Assembly (NCBI GenBank): GCA_024734555.1
Contig: JANPWX010020153.1
Coordinates: 1-64,000 of the forward strand
DNA from: Trochalopteron elliotii
Taxonomy: Eukaryota; Chordata; Aves; Passeriformes; Leiothrichidae
Direction: 5' to 3'
DNA: 64,000 bases
Made by a program: the position numbers and the translations under genes. The notes under the pieces are model-generated. The model made no database searches. It saw only the letters and a program-made list of their open reading frames with translations, and had not been told where the DNA came from. Below are positions 8,946 through 18,489 of the stretch, piece by piece; the stretch's first letter is position 1; the number at the start of each line of letters is the position of its first letter.

Positions 8946-9133
8946 TGAAAAAACCCCAAAAATATTGCAAATTCATTTATTTTGCTTAAGTACAATTGGA
9001 ATCTCATCATTTGCATCAAGTTTTTGGATCACAAAGATGGGGAGATAATGAAATTGGAGGGAATGAATACCATCATTGCTTTCAAAACAACAGCATTAGA
9101 AGCAGAAATATTAATATGGAGAGTATTGACCTG

Positions 9134-10110
9134 TCATGATGTGAACTGGGAGCCAGTGACAGAAGGAAGCAAGCAGTGTGTGATAGCTGAAAAGCATCCA
9201 GACATCAGCCCCATGAGAGCTTTCTTGAGCTCCTGGTTCCTCAGGCTGTGGATTAGGGGGTTCAGGGCTGGAGGAACTACCAAATACAGAACTGACAGGG
9301 CCACACTCAGGGATTGGGAAGAGATGGAGGGGGGCTTCAGGTAGGCAAACACTGCAGTGGTGATGAAAAGGGAGACCACAGCCAGGTGAGGGAGGCAGGT
9401 GGAAAAGGCTTTGTGCCGTCCCTGCTCAGAGGGGATCCTCAGCACAGCCCTGAAGACCTGCACATAGGAGAAAACAATGAACACAAAACAACCAAATACA
9501 AAACAGACACTAACAGCAATGAGCCCAAGTTCCCTGAGGTAGGAGTGAGAGCAGGAGAGCTTGAAGATGCGTGGGATTTAACAGAAGAACTGGCCCAGGG
9601 CATTGCCATGGCACAGGTGCAGGAAAAATGTATTTGCTGTGTGCAGCAGAGAATAGAGAAAGGCACTGGCCCAGGCAGCTGCTGCCATGTGGGCACAAGC
9701 TGTGCTGCCCAGGAAGGTCCCGTAGTGCAGGGGTTTGCAGATGGACACGTAGCAGTCGTAGCACATGATGGTCAGGAGGGAATACTCTGTTATAGTGCAT
9801 AAAACTAAAAAAATACTTGAGCAGCACATCCTGTGTAGGAGATGGTCGTGGTGTCCCAGAGGGAATTGTGCATGGCTTTGGGGACAGTGGTGCAGATGGA
9901 GCCCAGGTCAGTGAGGGCCAGGTGGAGCAGGAAGAAGAACATGGGGCTGTGCAGGTGGTGGCCGCAGGCTGCAGCGCTGATGACGAGGCCGTTGCCCAGG
10001 AGGGCAGCCAGGGAGATGCCCAGGAAGAGGCAGAAGTGCAGGAGTTGCAGCTGCCACGTGTCTGCCAATGCCAGCAGGAGGAAGTGGCTGATGGAGCTGC
10101 TGTTGGACAT
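9134..10110 (-). pseudogene. Olfactory receptor pseudogene, OR14-like (avian expansion)
   Basis: A single-exon, seven-helix receptor read in pieces. The N-terminus (MSNSSS sequon, GNGLVI of TM1, PMFFFLLHLALTDL of TM2) is open from 10110 to 9805. A 1-base change in a T run near 9805-9825 shifts the frame. TM3-TM4 follow, with MCYDCYVSICKPLHYG, where the family's DRY arginine is cysteine. A TAA at 9578-9580 replaces the codon expected after GQFFC. The rest reads on: FSYVQ, KAFSTCLPHL of TM6 and PALNPLIHSLRNQELKKAL of TM7. One frameshift and one stop make it non-functional. Otherwise its length matches an intact receptor, so loss is recent. The OR14 label comes from recalled motifs. Confidence 0.9.
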
Positions 10111-10160
10111 TTGCAGTGTCTTGGCATGGGGATCTGTAAAAATGTAATCATGGGATAATT

Positions 10161-12306
10161 CGGTTTGGAGAGGTCTTTAATATCCCAGCACAGCTTGGTG
10201 GCACTTTCCCCCCACTGCCTGCCCAGGGCTCTGCTCCTGGAGCTGTCCCTGCCAGCAGCTGCTTCCCTGTGCCCTGGGCTGGGCCCTGCCAGTGCTGCCA
10301 GAGCCCAGCCCAGCCCTGGGGACTCAGCTCTGCCCTGCAGACCCCTCCCAGCTCAGGCACTGCCCAGGGGCAGCTCTGGCTGTGCAGGCTCTGATGGCAA
10401 TGTCAGAGCAACCCTGAGGAGGCTGGAAAAGCGACACTGATGCTGCCTGTAAGGGACTGTGTTATGATTTGTTACTGCCTGTTTTTTTAGGTATGTGAGA
10501 AAATGGGAGTTTCTTCCTCAGCATTAGAGATGAATGTCTATGTGCAATTTCCCATCCAGGCAACACAGAGCAGTAGATTAAAAAGCAGGATGTCCCCATT
10601 CGTGCAGCCCCTGTCTCACTGTGCTCCCTGGATCCCCAAAATCTCTTCAGGAACATGAAATATCCAAAAACTCACTTAGTAACAGGCTCCTCCTCTGTTC
10701 ATACTCCTCAAACTTCGGCTGTCTAATTTTTATAAAGACATTTTAATATAATGTAATTTTATATATTATATTATATAATAACTCTACCATGGACTGGACA
10801 CTTGAGGCACACCAAGGAAGCAAAGCAACAATGCAACCAAAAAAAATCCAGACAATCAAACCTGAAACGAACCAAGAACTGTCCCTTCTTCTATGTGTGA
10901 CAAGAGGACAGTGAGGGCAAGAAGAAAAGGAATATGGCCAAAGCTTAAGAGAGCTCAAAATTAGCAGGACTAAACTTATGCATTAACTTACACCTTAAAC
11001 AATTTGAAAAGCACTTCAAAGTATTTATTTGAACTTATAACTTACGACTTAATCATTTACAGAGAAATGGTATTTAGCTTAGCTTATAACTTATATGAAA
11101 CCTGGAATTATGGTAAGGCACTTCATTAAGCTCTGACTCAGAAAACTATAAACTGTACGACTTTAAGTTATCCAGATTTCGAGAAGAGGAAGTCAACAGA
11201 AGAGAGAGAGGGAGAGAGAGATCCACAATGGCCCTTGGATCCAGCACCATCTCAGCTGCTGTGAGCTCCGGGGCCGTGGGACGTGTCAGTGTCACAGCCA
11301 TGTCACAGCCTCACCTGCTCTGGTCCCTCTGACAGGTGGGTTTTTGGGGTTCCAGGGGCTTGGCAGCCACTTTGGGGCTGGACCAGAGGCTGCAGTGGCT
11401 GGGGCTGGGGCAGTGACCGCCCCACCTACACAGAACCCGCCCTGGCCCCCCAAACACACCCTGGAGATGTCTGGGGCCGTTCATCATTTCTCTGCTCTCC
11501 AGCACTGAGGCAACAGCCTCTGGCTGCAGCTCTGAGCTGGTGCCCAAGGCAACCACCCCTGGCAATGGGGCTGCATGGAGCTGCTCTCAGGAAACCCACC
11601 AAGAGTTGGGGATTGCTCCAAAACTGACTCAGAAATGTGGGATACCATAAAATCCCTTCAGGAATATGGAATATCCAAAAACTCACTCAGTAAAGGGCTC
11701 CCCCTCTCTTTATCACCCCCAAACTTGGGCTGTCTGATTCTAGACCCCACTGCACCTCCCCAGTCCCAACCCCAACACATCCCTGCTGGACACTAAGAGC
11801 CCCTTCCCAAGCTGTATTTCCCCCATTTTACATCTCCCAAACACGCCTCCCACCAATCCTGCCCAACGCAATGCCCATCTCACCCCTCCTGATTTGCAGC
11901 ACACTCCACCCAATCCCCTTCCAACCCCATTCCACCCTGAGGGGCTGTGGAATCAAGTAATTTTGGGGTGGGACTGAGTAGTATTCAGTGCTATTGAGTG
12001 GTTTTGAGGTGACAGATCAAACCCTCTTGCCTCTTTGAGTGCCAAAAAATGCAGACAACCACACCAAATACCCCCAAAACCCCCAAGTCCTCCAACATAT
12101 CCCCCTGAATCTCAAATTCCCTAGTAAAAAAGAAGGTTTTAGATACCTTTATGAATTTATTGATTTTTACCCCAATTTTGTCTGTTTTAAAGGGATAAAG
12201 ATGAATCAAAGAATATTCAGGACCACCAAACCAAAAGACCACCAGCCCAGTGTCTTCCCAATGCAGACCACTGAGAATGTGGGTCACCATGTCTCTGCCT
12301 GCCCAA
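10161..12306. other. Intergenic, with a diverged direct repeat
   Basis: No gene seen. About 110 bases at 10615-10730 recur in diverged form at 11625-11740 (shared CAAAAACTCACT and TTCGGGCTGTCT-like cores). The middle, 10735-11160, is AT-rich, with a GA-rich run at 11200-11220. The last part is C-rich without domain-bearing frames. Confidence 0.5.
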
Positions 12307-13265
12307 CGTGGGTCCTCTGAAGCAGGATGAAGTTCGAGCAGTGCAGGAAGCCCTTCCTGCAGTTGGGGCACTCTCAGGGCTTCCCTTACTGATGCCTCCG
12401 TTGGTGTCTGTTGAAGTCAGAGCTCCTGGACAAGCTCTTCCAACAAGCGGGACAGTTGTTGGGCCATTTCTTGGTTGGGATGCTCTGGTGGCGGATCAGA
12501 TGGGAGCTCTGGCTGCAGCTCATCCCACATTCCCCATACTTGTAGGGCCTCTCCCCAGTGTGGATGCACCAGCAGCTGATGAGCTGGGAGTTGTGCTTGA
12601 AGCCCGTCCTGGAGTTGGGGCAGCGGGAAGGGGCTCTCTTCTGTGTGAATCCGCTGGTGCACGAGAAGATGGGAGCTGGTGTGAAACCTCTTCCCACACT
12701 CAGGACACTCATAGAGCCTCTCCCCAGTGTGGATCTGCTGGTGGCAGATCAGGTGGGACCTCCAGCTGAAGCTTTTCCCACACTCCAAACACTTGTGGGG
12801 CTTCTCCCCATCAGGGAGCTGCTCATGGACCCTCAGTTCAGAGCTCTGGCTGAAGCTCTGTCCACCTTCCTCCCACAGGGTGGGTCTTTCCTCCTCAGAG
12901 CATTCTGGGATGGGTTTGGAGCCCCTTCTCCTGTGGGATCTCTGGGGATTTTCCTCCCTGTTGGATTCCTGTGCCATGGAGCTGCTCAAAACAGCCTGTT
13001 CCACGAGGTTCTGCCGCGGGGATTTTTCCTCCCTGGTCTTCATTCTCAGCTCCTTGTCTGGAGAAAGACAGACAAGGAGAAGATGGGATTTGCCTCCGTG
13101 CCAGAGGGAAGGGGAAGGAGATCCCCCTAGTCCATCCCTGGCAGGACGATGTTGGCAGCAGGGTTGTCCTGCAGCCGGGGGCCATGCTGGGCTGGGAGAT
13201 GGAGGAGGAGAGAGGGGGAAAGGGGCACTGACTTCCTCCTCACCTGCTTGGCTGTCCCGGGGCAT
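12307..13265 (-). pseudogene. C2H2 zinc-finger gene relic
   Basis: Exon 1 (13244-13265) starts MPRDSQA and ends at a GTGAGG donor. A CTCCAG acceptor opens exon 2 at 13057, encoding a charged linker (DKELRM..., [10 protein letters not shown]), one degenerate finger and two good C2H2 fingers ([20 protein letters not shown]) with a TGE linker. One inserted base near 12630 then shifts the frame. The following fingers continue in the other frame but have lost zinc ligands (YKYGECG, IPTKKW), meet a stop at 12386, and fade out by 12307. The long frame through the intron is chance. Normally such proteins would be nuclear DNA binders. An LTR lies just upstream of the ATG. Confidence 0.85.
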
Positions 13266-13279
13266 CTTCTACTTCCTCG

Positions 13280-13835
13280 CAGCTTAAACTGAAAAACTAA
13301 AAATTAAACTAAATTTGCAGTAGTAAAAAAAGGAACACTGACAGAGTCAGAATACAACCAGACACCCAGTTAGTCAGAGTGTTGGTAGCAGTCCAATTGA
13401 ATCGTGGCTGTGATCCTTCTGGAGTGATAGATGTGGCTTTGTTGAAGCAATGATCTTGTAGAAAGGTGTAGTTTTCTTCTGAAGGTCCAGTGGTGATGGA
13501 GATGGGTCTGCTCTTCCTCTGGAAATCCAGTGGAAACAGGCTGCTTCTGGTGTGCTGAATCTCAGATTATATCCAGGTAGGAATGCTTGGCTCCTCCCTC
13601 TGGGAGGAGCATCACACAATGGGATGATGTAATTTTATCAGTGATGAAGTGAGACTCAGTGGTCCATTAACAGAAGATATCCCCCTGGAGGGAGGATGTG
13701 TCTTGAAAGAGATAAAGAATACTGCCCCACCCTGTTTTAACAGCTGGCCCATTAACAGAAGATTTCCCCTCTGGAGTTATGAGGGATAGGTCATAGAAGA
13801 CATAAAGAACACTGCCCCACCTAGCTCTAACAGAT
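13280..13835 (-). mobile_element. ERV-L-type solo LTR next to the zinc-finger start
   Basis: The reverse complement shares several blocks with the LTRs of the ERV-L at 35.3-41.6 kb: the GATGCTCC/GGAGGAGCCAAG stretch, CCTGGATATAATCTG, an ACCTTTCTACA block and TTGTATTCTGACTCTGTCAG. It contains an 84-bp tandem duplication (13661-13744 and 13745-about 13832). Ends are approximate and no target duplication was found. In minus orientation its 3' end lies about 15 bases ahead of the zinc-finger ATG. Confidence 0.75.
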
Positions 13836-13839
13836 GGAA

Positions 13840-14930
13840 ATAGAATACATACTTTTGGTTATATCTTGCATTGGGACCTAAGAGAGGGCTGGAGGCTCCT
13901 TGCCCAGGCTCTCTCGAGAACACCCCCAGGCCAATGCTCAGCACAGAAAGGCCCCGTGAACAGCCCCAGGGTGGCCCTGGGCAGGCTGGGGGCAAACAGC
14001 ATGGCTGGGGCTCTGCAAGGTCCCTGGGGGAGACAGGAAGGAGCAGCAGAGCAGGGGCTGATCCATCCCCACTGCACTGGACACCCCAGGGCAGCGTCCC
14101 AGAGCGTCCTCATGCACCTGCCAACAACATCCCCCCTCTGCAGCCCTGGCCTCTTCCCCAGCTCACAGAGGTGCCACATCCTTGCAGGCACAGACACGGC
14201 AGCACTGGCTCAGGAGCCCCTGTTTGCACTGCCCAGAGCAGGCCTGAGCACCCCCATGGTGTTGGTGTGGGGAGATGAACCTGAGGGAGCACAAATGCCA
14301 TCAGCTCCTGGGGCCAGGAAGGGCTGGGGGACAGGAGGGAAACAACTCAGCTTTGTTGTGGCCTCTGTAGTCAGCCAGAAAGTTTGTTCCCATCAGCTGT
14401 GAGTTTCCTGTGCCCCTGCAGACGTCGTTGCTCAGAGCCAGGGCTGCCTGGCAGCCACCCCCAAACTGCCCTCAGCATTTCCTTTGCTTCACCTTGGCTT
14501 TCTTTCCTCTTCCTGCTACAAATTTCTTCCTGCATCCCACCCCTGTTCCTCCACTACAAACAGCCCATCCCTGGCTGCCATTTCCTCTCTGGCCCCACTC
14601 CCCATTTCCTGAGTTGGCACCATGGGAATGTCTCTTGGGGAGCAGGATTATCCTCCAAGTGCTTCAGAAATTGTCTGCAGGCTCCTGCAGTGCCTCGTGC
14701 AGTTCCCTTGCCAGAGGCACCACAGCCCAGGGGGGCACATCTGGGCTGGTGTGTCTGGCTGTGGGGCTCCCTGTTCTGGGCAGTGAGGAGGAGCTGTAGA
14801 GGCTCTGCAGGCCTGACAGGATGGGCTTTGGGTCTGTGAGGAGAAGCTGAGGGACCTGGGCTGCTGCACCGTCTGAAGAGGAGGCCCAGGGCTCATCCTG
14901 CAATGGCTCCAAGGGTGGTTGCAGAGAATC
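13840..14930. other. GC-rich intergenic DNA
   Basis: C- and G-rich sequence resembling the flanks of the olfactory receptor relic, without a recognisable gene, RNA or element boundary. Open frames overlap on both strands and show no domain motif. Confidence 0.4.
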
Positions 14931-15260
14931 ACAGAATCTGCAAGGTTGGGAAAGGCCTTGGACATCATCAAGTCCAACCTGTGCTTTGACACCACCTTGT
15001 GTCCCCTGAGCCTCCTCTTCTCCAGGATAAACAACCGCAGCTCCCTCAGCCACTCCTCACAGGACTTGTGTTCCAGACCTCTCACCAGCCTTGTTGCCCT
15101 TCTCTGGACATGTTCCAGCCCCTCCATGTCTTTCCTAAATTGGGGGGCCCAGAACTGAACATAGCACTCGAGGTGCTGCCCAAGCTGTGCCAAGCACAGG
15201 GAAAGAATCTCTGCCCTGGTCTTGCTGGCCACACTGTTCCTGATCCATAGGAGTGCCGGG
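14931..15260 (-). mobile_element. CR1 LINE fragment (3' end)
   Basis: Starts with AGAATCACAGAATC, the reverse complement of the CR1 tail. The adjoining sequence (family phrases such as CTCCTCTTCTCCAGG, CCCAGAACTG) matches the 3' part of avian CR1 on the minus strand. It is 5'-truncated, as most CR1 copies are, and has no intact reverse transcriptase frame. Confidence 0.85.
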
Positions 15261-15589
15261 GATCGGATGAGGGAAATGGTGGGGAGGGGTGGGGACAAAA
15301 TCTGATTGATTGTCAGCCATGAAGGGTCTTGATCTTCATATCTATTCAGACTGCAATAGAAGGTGCTGGAGGTCAATATCAATTGGACATTGCTGATATC
15401 AATCTAGAAACAGGAAAAGAAAACAGGGCAAAACCATTCTCTCTGCATTGTTTTCAATATGGTATATTGACTTTGAATACACTTGTGAAATCTATCTATT
15501 TGACCAAAGAAGAATTGAAAACTTAAATTATTCCCAGAGGCTTTTCTTATTTGGGTGTTTTGAACAAATGTTTATGAGCTTTTCTCAAT

Positions 15590-15780
15590 GAATTCCTGAA
15601 CGGAAGAGCTCAAGAAAGTAGAGGCCTCTGCAGTAGTAAAATTCATCAGCAACCTCCAAGGGGCTGAGGATCCATCCCCATCAGAGCAGCAATGAACAGA
15701 AATGGGCACAGCTTTCTGGCTGCTCCAGCTTTGGGATGGGCCCTGGGAAGCAACCTCATGCTGATCCACCTTTCAGATAC
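15590..15780 (+). repeat. Olfactory-receptor-flank repeat, inverted copy
   Basis: Positions 15655-15745 match the reverse complement of 8860-8945, sharing GGGCACAGCTTTCTGGCTG and the CCATCAGAGCAG block. In the first copy this lies just downstream of the receptor relic, so here it probably marks a second, inverted receptor duplicate whose coding part is gone. Confidence 0.6.
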
Positions 15781-15789
15781 ACTGCCTGC

Positions 15790-17870
15790 CCAAAGCTCAC
15801 TGAAAGGTCGTTCTTGGTCTCTAAGGATGCAATTTAAAACTTAGCTCTGGAAATAATCTTTCATCTTTAATGATGTGTTATAATCCCCCTGCAAAATACT
15901 AATAATTTTTAAGCCTTGTGTAGGTAATTGTGTTTACCCAAACCCTTAAATCTGAAGTATTGAAGTGCTGGGGTTTAGATATCAGTGGCCAGGTCCCTGT
16001 GCAAGCACATTTATTTTAATTCAACATATTGACTTCTTTCCACACATCTTCCCTTGTCATTTAGAGCTAAGGAAAGTAAAAGCTCTATCTGCTGGCCTTC
16101 CTCCCCCTTCCAGCTTTATTTTTGTCTTCTTTCAGAAAAGGTCTCCTGTGAGGGACCACATCAAATTAGTGTGGCAGAAAACAGCAGCTGCAGGCAAACT
16201 CAAAGAGTAGAAAGACTGTAAATTTGCTATACCAGTTACAGACATACTTGCACACTGAAAATTAAGACATTCAGGATAGCCAGTTGCTACGAAAACAGAT
16301 GCAACTCTTGGGTGCTGTGAGGGTGGTCAGCACCTCAGAAGAAGAGCATTGCAACAGAGCTGTGAGCAAAGGGGTTGGATCCCAGACATCTCTCATGTGA
16401 TGGAGCAAACCTACACTCTCATGTAGCTCTCTCGGTATATCTGATGTCTTTCCTAAATACCATGTCTTACACTTGCATTACTTCAAATGAAAAAAAAAGA
16501 AAAAGGCATCTAATATTTCCCTCTAGTATTTCCCAAAAAGAGGTATTAGAATAATGCACATGCTGGAAAGCTCAGAGGAAGGATCAAGAGTTCTTGATAT
16601 TTGTTTCTTAAACATCCAGCATTTTCTAGGTGTTCAGGGCTGAAAATCACATTTCTTTCACTCCTTTCTGCCTCATGCTCAGACAAGCCACAGTTATCCA
16701 AAAACACACTGAACAGACCAGTTGGTTGGGGTTTTTTTATGTAAAGCAATAAATTACAGAAGGTACGTAGAGCATGAAAAGAGTTTATTGCAGTCATATC
16801 ACCAGGAACTAAAATAACATGGCATGAACAAATTGAAATAAATTATAGGCACTTGCTACTATTTCTGCAATGTTGTGCCATCATTGATGGCATCTCTCAT
16901 CAGATGAGATTAAATCATGTCATGGTGGGGAGGGGGAGGGGAAATAGCTTCCTCTAATCTCTCCAGTCAAATTACATCCAAGTTAAGAAAGGAATTAAAG
17001 GATCTCCTTTTTCATTTCCAGGAAAATAAAGGCAGCCACATCACCCCACACTGGGGGTAAGGAGGCAAGATAGGATTCTGGTCTAACACCCACATCCTTT
17101 GACAGTTAATGCAGAGAAAGCAGGGGTTGCAGTCTGGGGTGCCCTGGCACAATTTTGGATGCCCACAGAAGAAGGCAGAGATGCATTTCCTGCAGAGGGG
17201 CAGCTCAAGACTGTGAATACTTGGGGGCCCTAACCTAGCTGAGATCCCACCTGTGGACCTTTCCAGGCTGTGGGCACTGGTTGTCAGCAGCTGGCAGATA
17301 TTTCCACAGATCCTGTGTTTGGAAAGTGAAGCTAAATCTTTTTGAAGGACCAGAATCCCCAACATATGATCAAAACATCACTCCCTTCACAGAAAATGAA
17401 GATTATGAAACCTAAACTTTTCCTGATGTTTTGGATTTTTTTCTTCCAAGCATCCCAGAACAGTTATTCCTATGCAGGAGAATCACTATTAGGATTTCTT
17501 TTGTCCACTTTCTTTTTTTTTTTTCCCCAAATAGGCTGTTGTTCACTGTCAAAAGAAATCTAGGTCATTAGATTTTGAGGACATAATTGCCAATCCTGAC
17601 CTTAATTATAGATTGCTTCTGGCAAGGATATGACCACCTTCAAACACATTTTCTCTTTTCTGCAAAATTTATCTGAAAAGTTTGCAAATATCAATTCAGA
17701 ACTGAGGGTAGAATAAAAAAGGCCACCACTCAACTGCACCTCAAGGCACATGGTCTTCAGGATTTTCCACCTCTCTTTTTACCTTATTACATAAAATCTA
17801 ATCACACTGAGTAGTTTCCTCAATATGCTCAACATTCACCACTGAAATTTTCACTAGTTAAGATTCATTC
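15790..17870. other. AT-rich intergenic DNA with one cysteine-rich ORF
   Basis: No established gene. The only frame of note is 17012-17365 on the minus strand (listed separately). The rest is AT-rich, with short poly-A and poly-T runs. Confidence 0.5.
17012..17365 (-). CDS. Unrecognised cysteine-rich 117-residue ORF (possible exon)
   Basis: I do not recognise this protein. The C-terminal half has nine cysteines in 49 residues (58, 61, 67, 73, 79, 82, 85, 88, 106), in the order C-x2-C-x5-C-x5-C-x5-C-x2-C-x2-C-x2-C-x17-C, a spacing typical of disulfide-rich secreted or metal-binding domains. No signal peptide or membrane helix is clear. A CAAACACAG acceptor-like site lies inside it near 17320, so the 3' half could be a terminal exon of a spliced gene. 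No upstream exon or polyadenylation signal could be tied to it. A chance ORF in intergenic DNA is quite possible. Confidence 0.25.
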   Translation of the reverse strand: MLGILVLQKDLASLSKHRICGNICQLLTTSAHSLERSTGGISARLGPPSIHSLELPLCRKCISAFFCGHPKLCQGTPDCNPCFLCINCQRMWVLDQNPILPPYPQCGVMWLPLFSWK

Positions 17871-18489
17871 TGTTGTGGTTTAGGGCAAATCTGGGAGGAA
17901 ACCTCCTAAGGGGGAACTCCCTTCCCTCCCCCCAACCGGTTTGAGGAAAAGAAAACCTCCTCAGAGAGAAGTGGAAAGAACCCTGTTTATTAAACAGGCA
18001 AAGCACTCCCTGGCACAATAAATTGAACAATACCCGATGATGCCGCTCTGAAGAGATGACAGATTTAGGAAAGAAGTCCGTCCTGTAGGTGGTTGCTCTG
18101 TCTCAGAGCCTCTGGTGCTGGGGAGCGTTGCTGCACAGGTCTTGGTGGGTTCCAGATGCAAGCCCCCACAGCGCTCCCCCGGGTCTTCAGTCCAGAGAGA
18201 TTTTTAACAGTTCCAAGGGAAGGCGAAAAAAGGGAAAAAAACCAGGAAAGAAACAAAGGGAAAAAAAACAGGAGGAGAAGGAAAAAAAGAAAGCAAAGCT
18301 TCTCCTCCTGCTGCTATCTACGCTAGCTAACTACTGGAAAAAAAAAAACCTCTCCGTGTGTGTTGAATTCGACTCTCAAGGCCAGACGGTGGAGGACAGT
18401 TTCTAAAAACAAACTGCGCGCCTCTCCCCTCCCCCAGCTCCCAGACTTATCAGACGATTGGGATACAAACATCCTGTCACCCCAACACA
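17871..18489 (-). mobile_element. Solo LTR, same family as the LTR at 2486-3161
   Basis: Begins TGTTGTGG and ends CCAACACA, with ATTC on both sides (17867-17870 and 18490-18493). The minus strand has an AATAAACAGG polyadenylation signal near 17985-17995 and a purine-rich tract at 18225-18300. Its ends match the LTR in the first provirus in reverse complement (TAGGGCAAAT, GTATCCC, CGCGCAGTTTG). Confidence 0.85.

Noticed and set aside
12417..13243. Treating the 282-codon zinc-finger frame as one uninterrupted coding exon
   Set aside because: Clear GTGAGG donor (13243) and CTCCAG acceptor (13058) show that the middle is an intron open by chance, and the 3' part is frameshifted.
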